NCBI GenBank assembly: GCA_949948985.1
Contig: CATLIG010000015.1
Location: forward strand, 1 to 50,426
DNA from: an uncultured Clostridia bacterium
Lineage (GTDB): Bacteria; Bacillota; Clostridia; Lachnospirales; CAG-274
Length of the DNA stretch: 50,426 bases
Reading direction: 5' to 3'
How positions within the stretch are numbered: position 1 is the first letter of the stretch; every line of letters starts with the position of its first letter. The translations under genes were made by a program, and so were the position numbers. Positions 26,668 to 35,578 of this stretch are shown in pieces. The notes under the pieces were generated by a model. That model was given only the letters and a program-made list of their open reading frames with translations, was not told the origin of the DNA and searched no databases.

Positions 26668-26705
26668 ATAGACCTGTTTAAAATTATTGTGATAATGATT
26701 TTGAT
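26668..26705. repeat. Family B left end upstream of pflB
   Basis: TAGACCTGTTTAAAATTATTGTGATAATGATTTTGA matches the left arm of family B (compare 36772-36808), but no right arm follows. It lies 37 bases before the pflB start, inside its leader. Confidence 0.55.
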
Positions 26706-26742
26706 ATAACAAATATTTTTGGATGTAAGGAGAATTATACTT

Positions 26743-28983
26743 ATGTATGATAATTTTGAAAAACATTGGAATGGGTTTAACGCGGGTGTATGGTGTGATG
26801 AAGTTGACGTGAGAGATTTTATTCAGAAAAATTATACGCCATATGAGGGCGATGATTCCTTTTTATGTCAGGCAACTGACAGAACTAAAAAATTATGGGA
26901 AAAAGTCATGGAGCTTATGCGGGAAGAAACAAAAAAAGGCGTACTTGACGCTGAAACAAAAGTTCCTGCAAAAATTATGGCTTACAAAGCCGGTTATATT
27001 GATAAAGAACTTGAAAAGATAGTGGGACTTCAGACAGATAAACCTCTTAAAAGAGCAATTATGCCTTTCGGAGGTCTAAGGGTTGTAAAAAAAGCTCTTG
27101 AATCATATGGTTATACGCTTGATGACGCTACGGCAGAGATTTTTGAAAAGTATAGAAAAACTCATAATGACGGTGTGTTTGACGCATATAACGAAGAAAT
27201 AAAAAAGGCAAGACATTCAGGAATTATAACAGGGTTGCCGGATGCCTACGGAAGAGGGCGTATTATTGGGGATTATCGAAGAGTAGCTTTGTATGGAACA
27301 GATTTTCTTATTGATAATAAAAAACGTGAGCTTGAGAGTATGTCTCCGCTTAATTTTGATTTTGAAACAATTCTTGTAAGGGAGCAAATGAGTGAGGGAA
27401 TAAAGGCGCTCTGTGAGCTTAATAAGCTTGGCGAAAGTTATGGATTTGACCTTACAAGACCCGCGGAAAACACTAAAGAAGCTGTTCAATGGACATATTT
27501 AGCGTATTTGGGAGCTATAAAAGAGCAGGACGGCGCGGCAATGAGTCTTGGAAGAACTTCGACATTTTTTGACATATATATTGAAAGAGATATAGAAAGA
27601 GGTATTCTTACTGAATGTGAGGCTCAGGAAATTATTGATGATTTTGTAATAAAACTCAGAATGGTAAGATTTCTAAGAACTCCCGATTACAATGACCTTT
27701 TCTCCGGAGACCCTACATGGGTTACTGAATCTATAGGAGGAATGGGGGAAGATGGCAGAACCCTCGTAACAAAAAACAGTTTTCGTATTTTGCATACGTT
27801 AAATAATTTAGGTCCGGCTCCCGAACCGAATATGACGGTTTTATGGTCTGTAAGATTACCGGAAGGATTTAAAGATTTCTGTGCTAAAACATCTATAGAA
27901 ACAAGCTCGGTTCAATATGAAAACGATGACCTTATGCGCAGGTACTGGGGCGATGACTACGCTATAGCGTGTTGTGTATCGGCAATGAGGATAGGCAAGC
28001 AAATGCAGTTTTTTGGAGCAAGGGCAAACCTGGCAAAAGCTCTTCTTTACGCTATAAACGGAGGACGTGATGAAAAAAGCGGAGAGCAAATCGCTCCTAT
28101 GTTTGAGCCTGTTAGAGCAGAATATCTTGAATACGATGAGGTCATTAAAAAATTTGAGCAAATTACGGGATGGCTTGCAAGAATTTATATGAACAGTCTT
28201 AATGTTATTCATTTTATGCATGATAAATATAATTTTGAAAGTCTGCAAATGGCTCTTCACGATAAAGAAATATTGAGAACTCAAGCTTGCGGAATTGCCG
28301 GTCTTTCTGTTGTCGCTGATTCTCTTTCTGCTATTAAATACGCTAAAGTAAAAGCTATAAGAAATGATGACGGACTTGTGATTGACTATGAAATTGAGGG
28401 AGATTATCCGGCATTTGGAAATAATGATGACAGAGTAGATAAAATTGCCTGTGATATAGTAAAAGGATTTATGGAAAAACTGAAAAAACAAACATCATAC
28501 AGAAATAGTATGACGACTATGTCAATACTTACAATTACTTCAAATGTTGTTTACGGAAAAAAGACAGGAAGCACACCGGACGGAAGAAAAGCAGGAGAAC
28601 CGTTCGCGCCGGGAGCTAATCCTATGCATGGAAGAGATAAGAAAGGCGCTGTGGCTTCTCTTAAATCTGTATCAAAATTGCCTTATGAGTATTCACAAGA
28701 CGGTATATCATATACATTTTCTATTATTCCTCAGGCTCTTGGAAAAACATCTGAAGAAAAAATAAAAAATCTTACGGGAATTATTGACGGATATTTTTAT
28801 GATGAGGGACATCATATAAATATAAATGTTCTTGAAAGAGAAACTTTGTATGATGCTATGGAACATCCAGAGAAATATCCTCAGCTTACTATACGTATTT
28901 CAGGGTATGCCGTTAATTTTATAAAGCTGACAAGGGAACAGCAGCTTGATGTTATAAACAGGACTTTTCACAATGTAGTTTAA
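26743..28983 (+). CDS. pflB: Pyruvate formate-lyase (formate C-acetyltransferase)
   Basis: Glycyl-radical enzyme cleaving pyruvate with CoA to acetyl-CoA and formate under anaerobic conditions; 746 aa, usual for PflB. The active-site cysteine pair is C410-C411 in [11 protein letters not shown], and the radical glycine is G721 in [10 protein letters not shown] near the C-terminus. The EPNMTVLWS and [13 protein letters not shown] segments are typical of true PFL rather than diol dehydratases. AAGGAGAA before ATG 26743 fixes the start; an upstream TTG at 26719 has no ribosome binding site. Its activase pflA follows 145 bases later, separated by a family A/B hybrid repeat. Confidence 0.97.
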   Translation: MYDNFEKHWNGFNAGVWCDEVDVRDFIQKNYTPYEGDDSFLCQATDRTKKLWEKVMELMREETKKGVLDAETKVPAKIMAYKAGYIDKELEKIVGLQTDKPLKRAIMPFGGLRVVKKALESYGYTLDDATAEIFEKYRKTHNDGVFDAYNEEIKKARHSGIITGLPDAYGRGRIIGDYRRVALYGTDFLIDNKKRELESMSPLNFDFETILVREQMSEGIKALCELNKLGESYGFDLTRPAENTKEAVQWTYLAYLGAIKEQDGAAMSLGRTSTFFDIYIERDIERGILTECEAQEIIDDFVIKLRMVRFLRTPDYNDLFSGDPTWVTESIGGMGEDGRTLVTKNSFRILHTLNNLGPAPEPNMTVLWSVRLPEGFKDFCAKTSIETSSVQYENDDLMRRYWGDDYAIACCVSAMRIGKQMQFFGARANLAKALLYAINGGRDEKSGEQIAPMFEPVRAEYLEYDEVIKKFEQITGWLARIYMNSLNVIHFMHDKYNFESLQMALHDKEILRTQACGIAGLSVVADSLSAIKYAKVKAIRNDDGLVIDYEIEGDYPAFGNNDDRVDKIACDIVKGFMEKLKKQTSYRNSMTTMSILTITSNVVYGKKTGSTPDGRKAGEPFAPGANPMHGRDKKGAVASLKSVSKLPYEYSQDGISYTFSIIPQALGKTSEEKIKNLTGIIDGYFYDEGHHININVLERETLYDAMEHPEKYPQLTIRISGYAVNFIKLTREQQLDVINRTFHNVV

Positions 28984-29013
28984 GACTTTATTTAAGGGAG
29001 TTGCTGCAAATGG

Positions 29014-29090
29014 CAGTCAATCAACTTGAAAATGAGCTAAAAGTAGGCGAGCTAAAGGTTATTTTTAAGTTGATTGAACAGGTCTGATAT
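29014..29090. repeat. Hybrid family A/B element between pflB and pflA
   Basis: Left end CAGTCAATCAACTTGAAAATGAG and inner right arm TTTTTAAGTTGATTG belong to family A, but the right terminus GAACAGGTCTGATATA is that of family B instead of ACTATA. Confidence 0.6.
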
Positions 29091-29128
29091 ATCATTATTT
29101 TGTTGTTTTAATGTAGGAGAGATTTTTT

Positions 29129-29860
29129 ATGGAGATTAAAGCTAAAATTCATTCTGTGGAAACGTGCGGAACCGTAGATGGTCCTGGAATAAGATATGTA
29201 ATATTTTTTAAAGGGTGTCCTTTAAGATGTGTATATTGCCATAATCCTGATACATGGAGCGGTAATAATGCAACTGAAGTTTCTGTTTCTGAATTATTTT
29301 CTGAATTGAGAAAATATAAAGAATTTATGAGATTTTCAGGAGGGGGAATAACTGTTACAGGAGGAGAGCCTCTTGTACAAAGCGAATTTATTTTAGAACT
29401 TTTTAAACTGTGCAAAAAAGAAAATATTCATACGGCTATTGATACATCAGGAAATGTGTTTAATGAAAAGGTCAAGAGTGTTTTGGAATATACCGACCTT
29501 GTACTTTTAGATATAAAAGCTTTTGATGATGAACTGTTTAAAAGCATTACAGGAAAAAATGTCAGAAATACTCTTGATTTTGCTAAGTGGCTTAATAAAA
29601 AAGATATTGATACATGGATAAGATTTGTTTTTGTTCCTACAGTAAATGATGATTTTGATGATATATTAAAAATTGCTGAGTATATAAAGGATTTTAAAAA
29701 TATTTCAAGAGTTGAGGTGCTGCCTTTTCATAAAATGGGTGAATATAAATGGGAAGAGCTTAAACTTGATTATAAGTTAAAAAAAGTTTTACCTCCTTTG
29801 GAAAAAGATATTGAAAAAGTTAAAAATATTTTTAGAGAAAAAAATATGGTGGTTGTATAA
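29129..29860 (+). CDS. pflA: Pyruvate formate-lyase activating enzyme (radical SAM)
   Basis: Generates the glycyl radical on PflB using SAM and a [4Fe-4S] cluster. 243 aa, the usual length. The cluster ligands are C30-X3-C34-X2-C37 in FKGCPLRCVYCHNPDTW. The GGGITVTGGEPL motif, DTSGN and the LLDIKAFDDE segment match PflA. GTVDGPGIR at the N-terminus is the diagnostic activase motif. GGAGA precedes ATG 29129. It is followed by an inverted repeat that can terminate transcription. Confidence 0.97.
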   Translation: MEIKAKIHSVETCGTVDGPGIRYVIFFKGCPLRCVYCHNPDTWSGNNATEVSVSELFSELRKYKEFMRFSGGGITVTGGEPLVQSEFILELFKLCKKENIHTAIDTSGNVFNEKVKSVLEYTDLVLLDIKAFDDELFKSITGKNVRNTLDFAKWLNKKDIDTWIRFVFVPTVNDDFDDILKIAEYIKDFKNISRVEVLPFHKMGEYKWEELKLDYKLKKVLPPLEKDIEKVKNIFREKNMVVV

Positions 29861-29890
29861 AAAGATTACGGAATTGATTATTGATACATT

Positions 29891-29935
29891 GTATAAGTAA
29901 AGATTTTGCTAATAGGCTGAAATCTTTACTTATAC
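29891..29935. terminator. Bidirectional hairpin between pflA and the convergent GNAT gene
   Basis: GTATAAGTAAAGATTT and AATCTTTACTTATAC arms with a 14-base loop. It lies between two convergent genes. U-runs are poor on both strands, but the position suits a terminator. Confidence 0.55.
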
Positions 29936-29941
29936 GAAAAT

Positions 29942-30544
29942 TTATTGATTTTCAGACAGATATATTGATATTTTATTTTCAAAATCATATTTTGAAAATA
30001 ATGTTTTATATATATCAGAAAGGACGTTTTTTATTTCTTCCTCAGAAAGAGTATTCTCTTTTTTAAAAGGTAAGTAAATTATAATAAAATGTACTCCAAA
30101 ACATACGCTTGTTATTTTTGTTTTTATAAAACCATTTTTTTTATAAAAATCCGCCCGTCGTTTACGAATAATTTGTTCTTCTTCTGTATCAGAGTAAAAA
30201 GGGTCTTCTATTTCTCCTATTATGCCATTTTTAAATGGCTGTAATGATTTTATTAAATTAATTGTTTTGCTTCCTATTCCGCTGTTTCTGAAATTTTTGT
30301 TTACCGCGAAAAAATCAAGAAGAGAACAATCAGAATTATTTTTGGAATAGGCAAAAAACATATATGATTTTAATTTATTTTTCTCAAAAAAGCCTTTACA
30401 CATATAGTAGTTTTTTTCAAGAAGAAAAATTATATGTTCTAAAGTTTTTAGCTCGTCTTTAGGAAAATCATATCTTGTGTATTTATTGTATATTTCACAT
30501 ACTTCTTTTTTTGAAAGAGTTTTTTCTGTTAGTTCTGTTTTCAA
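29942..30544 (-). CDS. GNAT family N-acetyltransferase
   Basis: About 200 aa. The acetyl-CoA pyrophosphate-binding motif is FRNSGIGSKTINLI (R-x-x-G-x-G pattern), preceded by the strand LLDFFAVNKNF and followed by an AdFYKKNGFIKTK segment typical of the GNAT end fold. The AAAGGA at 30559-30554 directly abuts the ATG at 30553, but is ideally spaced for a TTG three codons inside (30544-30542), so the TTG is preferred. The acceptor substrate is unknown. It lies downstream of rubrerythrin but behind a strong terminator, so it is likely expressed separately. Confidence 0.75.
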   Translation of the reverse strand: MKTELTEKTLSKKEVCEIYNKYTRYDFPKDELKTLEHIIFLLEKNYYMCKGFFEKNKLKSYMFFAYSKNNSDCSLLDFFAVNKNFRNSGIGSKTINLIKSLQPFKNGIIGEIEDPFYSDTEEEQIIRKRRADFYKKNGFIKTKITSVCFGVHFIIIYLPFKKENTLSEEEIKNVLSDIYKTLFSKYDFENKISIYLSENQ

Positions 30545-30606
30545 ATTTCTCATTCCTTTAAAATTTTTGTTAGACTGATGTTTCTATTAATATATGATAT
30601 ATAAAA

Positions 30607-30633
30607 GGGGATAATCCATTTTGGATTATCCCC
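30607..30633 (-). terminator. Intrinsic terminator after rubrerythrin
   Basis: GGGGATAATCC and GGATTATCCCC form a perfect 11-bp stem with a 5-base loop. On the minus strand it is followed by TTTTATAT. Confidence 0.8.
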
Positions 30634-30682
30634 AAATTTATTATTTTGCTATAAAAACTTAGCAAATTGTTATAGAAGTCTA

Positions 30683-31225
30683 TTATTTAAAATATCTGTC
30701 TAAAAGACCTTTGAAAGCTTTGCCGTGTCTTGCCTCATCTTTACACATTTCATGAACTGTGTCATGAATAGCGTCAAGGTTAGCTGCTTTAGCTCGTGTA
30801 GCAAGGTCTTTTTTGCCGGCAGTCGCACCATGTTCAGCGGCAACTCTCATTTCAAGGTTTTTCTTTGTACTGTCGCTTACAACTTCTCCAAGAAGTTCAG
30901 CAAATTTAGCAGCATGTTCAGCTTCTTCAAAAGCTATTCTCTTATAGGCTTCAGCAACTTCAGGATATCCTTCTCTGTCAGCTTGACGGCTCATAGCAAG
31001 ATACATACCGACTTCTGTACATTCACCCATGAAATTTTGTCTTAAATCCTCAACGATTGATTCGTCAACACCTTTTGCTACGCCTATTCTGTGTTCGTCA
31101 GCAAATACAAGGTCTCCTGCCTGTTCTTCAAATTTACTTGCCGGAGCACCGCATTGTGGACATTTTTCAGGTGGGCAGTCGCCCTCGTGAACATAACCGC
31201 AAATAGTACATACAAATTTTTTCAT
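30683..31225 (-). CDS. Reverse rubrerythrin (rubredoxin domain N-terminal)
   Basis: 180-aa peroxide/oxygen-detoxifying non-heme iron protein. The domain order is reversed relative to classical rubrerythrin: the rubredoxin-like Fe(Cys)4 site comes first (C6-X2-C9 in VCTICGY and C22-X2-C25 in [10 protein letters not shown]), followed by the ferritin-like diiron domain with [37 protein letters not shown] and [15 protein letters not shown] supplying the Glu and His ligands. Such reverse rubrerythrins are oxidative-stress proteins of clostridia under PerR control, and here PerR/Fur-type boxes overlap the promoter (31395-31448). AGGAGG precedes the ATG. It has its own terminator and is a single-gene transcript with a long leader of about 190 nt. 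Confidence 0.93.
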   Translation of the reverse strand: MKKFVCTICGYVHEGDCPPEKCPQCGAPASKFEEQAGDLVFADEHRIGVAKGVDESIVEDLRQNFMGECTEVGMYLAMSRQADREGYPEVAEAYKRIAFEEAEHAAKFAELLGEVVSDSTKKNLEMRVAAEHGATAGKKDLATRAKAANLDAIHDTVHEMCKDEARHGKAFKGLLDRYFK

Positions 31226-31394
31226 AATTTAAACCTCCTGAAATATTTATTTTATAAAAATTTAGTAAACAATATTTTTTTATTTGTATTTTTTAGTTGA
31301 AATACAATATTTAAGTGTTTTATAAAATAATATCGTTTAAATAGCTTGTACAATATTATTTTGTCTATAGTTGTAATTTATATACCAAATTAAA

Positions 31395-31426
31395 TAATAA
31401 TAATTATCAACTGATAATTATTATAA
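31395..31426. promoter_or_regulatory. Two abutting Fur/PerR-type operator boxes
   Basis: TAATAATAATTATCA (31395-31409), AC, then TGATAATTATTATAA (31412-31426) make a large dyad. Each 15-mer fits the 7-1-7 box TGATAAT-N-ATTATCA / TTATAAT-N-ATTATAA with one or two changes. The right box covers the rubrerythrin -10 element, so binding would block transcription. Confidence 0.65.
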
Positions 31427-31448
31427 GATAAAAGAAGTTAAAAGTCAA
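31420..31448 (-). promoter_or_regulatory. Sigma-A promoter of rubrerythrin
   Basis: On the minus strand TTGACT (31448-31443), exactly 17 bases, TATAAT (31425-31420). Near-consensus and overlapped by the operator dyad. Confidence 0.75.
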
Positions 31449-31551
31449 TAGATTAAGATAAAATTTTATATTTTCTAGTAAATGAAAATTTTACAATAAA
31501 TTTTTTAATTGTTTATAAAAATCAAAGCTCTATATCCAAAAAAGAATATAT

Positions 31552-31576
31552 AGACGGCAATATATAATTGCCGTCT
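31552..31576 (-). terminator. Terminator of asnA
   Basis: AGACGGCAAT and ATTGCCGTCT perfect 10-bp stem with a 5-base loop, about 100 bases after the asnA stop. On the minus strand a TATATATTCTTTTTT tract follows. Confidence 0.65.
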
Positions 31577-31673
31577 TTGGTCAAACAAGTTTTATTTATA
31601 TTAGGGTGTATTTATGAAAGTAAAATTTATTTAAAAAGTTTAAACACCAAACTTCAATGTGCGGAGTAAAGTT

Positions 31674-32678
31674 TTATAAAAGACGAATATTTGAGGCGTT
31701 GCATTTTTCTTTAACGTCATAAGGCCAAACAGAAGGTTGCACTTCACCTATATGAGCTTTTCCAAGCAAAAGCATACATAATCTGGACTGACTTATCTCG
31801 CTTCCTATTGTATATGGCAATTCACGGTTTAAAACAGCTTTTTGGAAAGGAAAGTCCGCTCTTTCAAGACATTCTGATTTTTTAAGCTGATATAAAAGGG
31901 ATTTTTCATCAACTCGTATTCCTAATGATAAAATTTTTACAGGGCAGTTTAAAATGGGAAACCATACAATCAATTTTCCGTTTAAGCTCCAATCATCATA
32001 ATCCGGAACTATTTCCTCATGTTTTTCACCATCTTCAAAGGTGTCTCCTATTTGCATAAGAAAAACAGCTTTGTATTCTTTGGTTATTTTTTCTTCACGT
32101 TCTACAGGTGTGAGAGATGGATACATTTCTTTTATTTTTGATGTTGTTATAAATTTTACTTCACTTGGAAGAAACCTTGTTAAGATAGGATAGACATCAT
32201 TTATGTAAGATTCAACAATCTTTAAAACTCTAAAAATCTGAGATGCGGAATTTTTTAAAGTATTGAGATTTCTTTCTCCCATAAGAATGATTTTTTCCCA
32301 TCCCCATTGGTCGATAAATATAGAATGGAGATTATCGGTGGTTTCATTTTGATTTATTGAATTTAAAGTTGTATACATTCCTTCATCATACATAAATTCA
32401 TATTTTTTTAAAGCGTACCTTTTCCATTTTCTCAATGAATAAATTATGTTTGTATTTTCATCTATTGCTTCGGTGTTAAAAACAACGGGTTGCTCCTTCT
32501 CATCAAAAATTTTATTTATATTTTCCTCGTAAGGAAGAAATAGAGGCGATGAAACTTTTTTTAAATCTAATACTTTTACAAATGTTTTTTCAAAACAATC
32601 CTTTATTTGATTTACAGCTATTTCCGTTGTTTTTATATCAAGCTTTGGTTTGTAATTTTCTGGAATTATGAGGTTCAT
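31674..32678 (-). CDS. asnA: Aspartate-ammonia ligase (asparagine synthetase A)
   Basis: Makes asparagine from aspartate, ammonia and ATP; 334 aa, class II aaRS-like fold. Recognisable AsnA text: LDIKTTEIAVNQIKDCFE, LDLKKVSSPLFLP, QPVVFNTEA, EIVHSLAKWKR-like IIYSLRKWKRYAL, IFIDQWGWEKII, and the C-terminal GSEISQSRLCMLLLGKAHIGEVQPSVWP. AAGGAGGAG is best spaced for ATG 32678, three bases inside a TTG codon. A good promoter lies 50-75 bases upstream. It is a monocistronic unit with its own terminator. Confidence 0.96.
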   Translation of the reverse strand: MNLIIPENYKPKLDIKTTEIAVNQIKDCFEKTFVKVLDLKKVSSPLFLPYEENINKIFDEKEQPVVFNTEAIDENTNIIYSLRKWKRYALKKYEFMYDEGMYTTLNSINQNETTDNLHSIFIDQWGWEKIILMGERNLNTLKNSASQIFRVLKIVESYINDVYPILTRFLPSEVKFITTSKIKEMYPSLTPVEREEKITKEYKAVFLMQIGDTFEDGEKHEEIVPDYDDWSLNGKLIVWFPILNCPVKILSLGIRVDEKSLLYQLKKSECLERADFPFQKAVLNRELPYTIGSEISQSRLCMLLLGKAHIGEVQPSVWPYDVKEKCNASNIRLL

Positions 32679-32722
32679 CAATTCTCCTCCTTTACATTTT
32701 TTTTACAGATTACTATACTTAT

Positions 32723-32751
32723 ATATTAATATATTTTTTTATTTTGTACAA
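32723..32751 (-). promoter_or_regulatory. Sigma-A-type promoter of asnA
   Basis: On the minus strand TTGTAC (32751-32746), 17-base spacer, TAATAT (32728-32723). Confidence 0.55.
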
Positions 32752-32859
32752 GTGATTTAAAAAGATTTTTTATAAATACTTAAAGAAACACTTACTATAA
32801 TAAAAAATAATAGAATTGTTCGGAAACCGTTAAAATATTATATTATAATATATTTTGTC

Positions 32860-32961
32860 CATAACAATTCGCAAAATTTTAAGTGCGAAACAATAAAAGA
32901 ATCTTTTTATATCAGTTTTTATTAAATATTATTTTTTAATTCTTTTATTGTTTCGCTATAA
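32860..32961. repeat. Family C palindromic element
   Basis: Starts CATAACAATTCGCAAAATTTT; the inner arm GCGAAACAATAAAAGAAT is matched exactly by ATTCTTTTATTGTTTCGC at the right, ending in TATA. 102 bases, no coding capacity. Confidence 0.75.
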
Positions 32962-32975
32962 GCAGATTATTTTGC

Positions 32976-33183
32976 TATAGTAAATCAACTTAAAAATTGA
33001 ACAAGTTCAGTGGATAAAAATTCTTTTCGCTTTGTTAGTGGCTGGTCGTAAAGCTCCGCTTTGCTGCTCGCCTATGCATCCCAATCAGTCGGTATAGGCT
33101 ACGGCTACGCTCTTCTTCCACTGCCTTGTGAAAATAATTTTTATCTCGCTTCATTTTGCTCATTTTCAAGTTGATTGACTATA
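32976..33183. repeat. Family A element, long form (208 bp)
   Basis: Ends TATAGTAAATCAACTTAAAAA and TTTTCAAGTTGATTGACTATA. It is the longest copy here. Its GC-richer core (GGTCGTAAAGCTCCGC... and TCGGTATAGGCTACGGCTACGC) extends the GGTCGGCATAG..GGCTATGCTCTCC core of the 136-bp copies. Confidence 0.75.
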
Positions 33184-33197
33184 AAATTAAAAACTCA

Positions 33198-33875
33198 TTA
33201 TTTACTTTCTGAAAAACAAACAGGACGTCCCTCGATTTTTTCAAGATGATTTTCTTTTGGTGAAGGTGAAGAAAGATTGAAATAAATAGTTGAGTCTTTG
33301 GTTACGCCAAAATCTTTATTTGAGCCGCTGTCCTGAATTTTATTAAATGCTTCTCTGAACATAGCGTTATGGGCTTCCTCACGGTTTAAAAGAAAATCAA
33401 TTGTTTCTCTTACATATTTATCCTTGATTTGTCTGTAGAGGTATTCATAAACAACCTTTGCCCTTTGCTCTGAAGCTATATTTGAAAGAAGATCCGCGCA
33501 GAGGTCTCCTGTTACCGTAACATAATCAGCAGTCCATGAATATCCGGAAGCGTTTATAAGTCCGGGGCTTAATCCTAGTATTACGTGGGTTTCAATTTCT
33601 CCGGCAGAAATTTTTTCGTAATCAACTTTATGACCGTTTAAAAGGTTTATTGTTTGAGCAACCATTTCCATATGACTTAATTCTTCAGCGGCTATATCCA
33701 TAAATAAATCTTTTATTTCAGGGTCTTTTATACGAAAACTTTGTGCCATATATTGCATTGCCGCTTTTAACTCTCCATTTCCGCCGCCAAGTTGTTCATG
33801 TAAAAGAGCCGCGTATTGGGGATTTGGTTTTTCGATTTTTACTTCTTTTAAAAGTTGTTTTTCATGCTTGAACAA
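33198..33875 (-). CDS. Manganese catalase family protein (CotJC-like)
   Basis: 225-aa ferritin-like dimanganese protein. Candidate metal ligands are E35 in GGGNGELKAAM, E65 and H68 in AAEELSHMEM, E136 in IASEQRAK and H169 in NREEAHNAMF. Short versions of this family include the spore-coat protein CotJC as well as cytosolic Mn-catalases; no cotJA/cotJB neighbours are present. The start is TTG 33875, because AGAAGG lies 7-8 bases upstream and the protein then begins FKHEKQLL, aligned with the family's usual W-V-Y-E-K-K start. It lies near other oxidative-stress genes (rubrerythrin) but is separately transcribed. Catalase activity is inferred from family. Confidence 0.87.
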   Translation of the reverse strand: MFKHEKQLLKEVKIEKPNPQYAALLHEQLGGGNGELKAAMQYMAQSFRIKDPEIKDLFMDIAAEELSHMEMVAQTINLLNGHKVDYEKISAGEIETHVILGLSPGLINASGYSWTADYVTVTGDLCADLLSNIASEQRAKVVYEYLYRQIKDKYVRETIDFLLNREEAHNAMFREAFNKIQDSGSNKDFGVTKDSTIYFNLSSPSPKENHLEKIEGRPVCFSESK

Positions 33876-33905
33876 ATCAAATACCTTCTTCCATAAAAAA
33901 TATTT

Positions 33906-34062
33906 TATAGCAATTCGCAAAAATTTTAGTGTAAAATAATATGGGTAGAAAAATATTTTATTAAAGTTTTATCAAACGGCATTTTGTCTTTTAAAAGCCG
34001 AAAGTATTAATAAATATTGAATAAAATAGTTTTTTTATCTGTCTATTCCGGAATTGCTGTAA
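33906..34062. repeat. Family C/D inverted-repeat element (about 157 bp)
   Basis: Left TATAGCAATTC-GCAAAAATTTTAG, right GAATTGCTGTA. The core has AAACGGCATTTTGTCTTTTAAAAGCCGAAAG and TATTGAATAAAATAG. It shares its left end with family C and its core with family D, linking the two. It starts directly upstream of the Mn-catalase start. Confidence 0.7.
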
Positions 34063-34114
34063 TAAACTATAACAAAACAACAAAATAATGAAATTTTATT
34101 GTTTTGTTGTTTAT

Positions 34115-34140
34115 GAATTTTACGAATCTCCGTAAAATTC
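34115..34140. other. Perfect 10-bp hairpin
   Basis: GAATTTTACG and CGTAAAATTC around AATCTC. There is no T-run, so it is not clearly a terminator. Confidence 0.5.
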
Positions 34141-34202
34141 TAAGAAAGCTATGATTAACTTTAAAAAATAATTTAACAAGAACATTTGTGTTTATTTTTA
34201 TT

Positions 34203-34259
34203 TATAGTCAATAAATTTAAAAATAAAAATCTTTTTTATTTTTTCAAGTTGACTGTATA
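34203..34259. repeat. Minimal family A element (57 bp)
   Basis: TATAGTCAATAAATTTAAAAATAAAAA facing TTTTTCAAGTTGACTGTATA; almost only the terminal repeats remain. Confidence 0.6.
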
Positions 34260-34304
34260 ACGATAAATATTATTTTATATAATCATATCTTCCCTAAATA
34301 TAGT

Positions 34305-34333
34305 TTGTGTTTTTTTTAAAAATATATTATTAT
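34305..34333 (+). promoter_or_regulatory. Possible promoter of aguA
   Basis: TTGTGT (34305-34310), 17 bases, TATTAT (34328-34333). Confidence 0.45.
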
Positions 34334-34367
34334 AAAATAAGAAAATTTAAAAATTTAGAGGTGTGAA

Positions 34368-35468
34368 ATGAAAATATTATCTTCTGTTCCTAAAAATGAT
34401 GGTTTTTTTATGCCGGCAGAGTTTGAAAAACATTATGGCTGTATTATAATATGGCCGGAAAGAGCTGATTCATGGCAATATGGCGCTGTTATGGCAAGGA
34501 AAGCGTTTACAGAGGTTGCGAAAGCTATAGCGCAATCGGAAAAGGTAACTGTTTTGGCAAGTGATGCGGCTTATGATACCGCAAGAGAAATGCTGCCTGA
34601 TTATATAAGAGTTGTTGAAATGACAAGCAACGATTCGTGGGCAAGAGATTATGCTCCGACTTTTTTAAAAAATAAAAAAGGAATAATAAGAGGTGTTGAC
34701 TGGGGATTTAACGCATGGGGAGGTCTTGTGGACGGACTGTATTTTCCATGGGACAAAGATAACAGGATTGCCAGAAAAATATGTGATTTATATGAAACAG
34801 ATATTTATAATGTTCGGGATTTTATTCTTGAGGGAGGGTCGTTTCACGTTGACGGACAGGGAACGGTTATTACAACAGAAGCATGTCTTTTGAGCAGAGG
34901 ACGAAATCCTGAAATGACAAAAAATGAAATTGAGGAAAAACTGAAAAATTATATTGGCGCAGAGAAGGTTATATGGCTTAAAAGAGGAATTTATAATGAT
35001 GAAACAAATGAGCATATAGATAATATATGCGCTTTTGCAGCTCCGGGGGAAGTTGTACTTGCATGGTGTGATGATAAAAATGATCCTCAGTATGAAATGT
35101 CAAAGGAATGCCTTGACATTTTAGAAAAAGAAACAGACGCTAAGGGCAGAAAATTTAAAATTTATAAAATTCCCCAGCCCCAGCCTGTTTTTATGACAGA
35201 CTATGAGTGCGAAGGTCTTATTAATTTTAATGGGGAGCCTACAAGAACAGGAGGAGAAAGACTTGCCGCATCTTATGTCAATTTTTATATATCAAACGGT
35301 GCGGTTATTATTCCCGGATTTAATGACGAAAATGATGTAAAGGCAAAAAACATATTTCAAAATATTTTTAAAGACAGAGAAGTAATACAGATTTACGCAA
35401 GAGATATTTTAATCGGTGGAGGTAATATCCATTGTATAACTCAGCAAATACCTATATCAAAACAATAG
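34368..35468 (+). CDS. aguA: Agmatine deiminase
   Basis: Hydrolyses agmatine to N-carbamoylputrescine and ammonia; 366 aa, normal length. Family motifs: GFFMPAEFEKHYGCIIIWPERADSW at the start, SNDSWARDYAPTF, WGFNAWGG, LEGGSFHVDG, NDETNEHIDNICAF, and the catalytic cysteine C356 in GGGNIHCITQQIP. GAGGTG precedes ATG 34368. The next step of the pathway, aguB, lies 426 bases downstream beyond repeat DNA. No agmatine/putrescine antiporter or putrescine carbamoyltransferase is in the window. Confidence 0.97.
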   Translation: MKILSSVPKNDGFFMPAEFEKHYGCIIIWPERADSWQYGAVMARKAFTEVAKAIAQSEKVTVLASDAAYDTAREMLPDYIRVVEMTSNDSWARDYAPTFLKNKKGIIRGVDWGFNAWGGLVDGLYFPWDKDNRIARKICDLYETDIYNVRDFILEGGSFHVDGQGTVITTEACLLSRGRNPEMTKNEIEEKLKNYIGAEKVIWLKRGIYNDETNEHIDNICAFAAPGEVVLAWCDDKNDPQYEMSKECLDILEKETDAKGRKFKIYKIPQPQPVFMTDYECEGLINFNGEPTRTGGERLAASYVNFYISNGAVIIPGFNDENDVKAKNIFQNIFKDREVIQIYARDILIGGGNIHCITQQIPISKQ

Positions 35469-35578
35469 AACGATTTGATAACTTAAGCGGCAGTGATTGA
35501 TAAGAGATTTTTTCATTAGAAGAAGCTTGATTTTTGCGGTGATATTTCGGAAGTTTTTCAAAAAAATCAGGTAAGGAA

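Larger units (their letters stand above)
31226..31673. other. Leader and promoter region of rubrerythrin plus asnA downstream region
   Basis: No gene in 448 bases. It holds the ~190-nt rubrerythrin leader, its promoter and operator boxes, and the asnA terminator hairpin. I see no known riboswitch in the leader. Confidence 0.6.
32679..33197. other. 519-bp non-coding gap with promoter and two repeat elements
   Basis: Contains the asnA promoter (32723-32751), an AT palindrome near 32832-32855, a family C element (32860-32961) and a 208-bp family A element (32976-33183). No gene. Confidence 0.65.
33876..34367. other. 492-bp non-coding gap with repeats, hairpins and the aguA promoter
   Basis: Contains a family C/D element (33906-34062), an imperfect AACAAAACAACAAAATAA palindrome (34071-34113), a perfect 10-bp hairpin (34115-34140), a short family A copy (34203-34259) and a promoter-like sequence (34305-34333). 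No gene. Confidence 0.65.

Noticed and set aside
27856-28491. 211-aa minus-strand frame inside pflB
   Set aside because: Antisense shadow of a strongly conserved gene; no start signals.
31226-31394. Riboswitch in the long rubrerythrin leader
   Set aside because: The leader is almost entirely A/T with no recognisable conserved riboswitch core.
33000-33140. tRNA or structured RNA gene in the GC-richer core of the 208-bp element
   Set aside because: The GC-rich text recurs in other family A copies and I could not find a cloverleaf, T-loop GTTCRA in place, or a known RNA motif.
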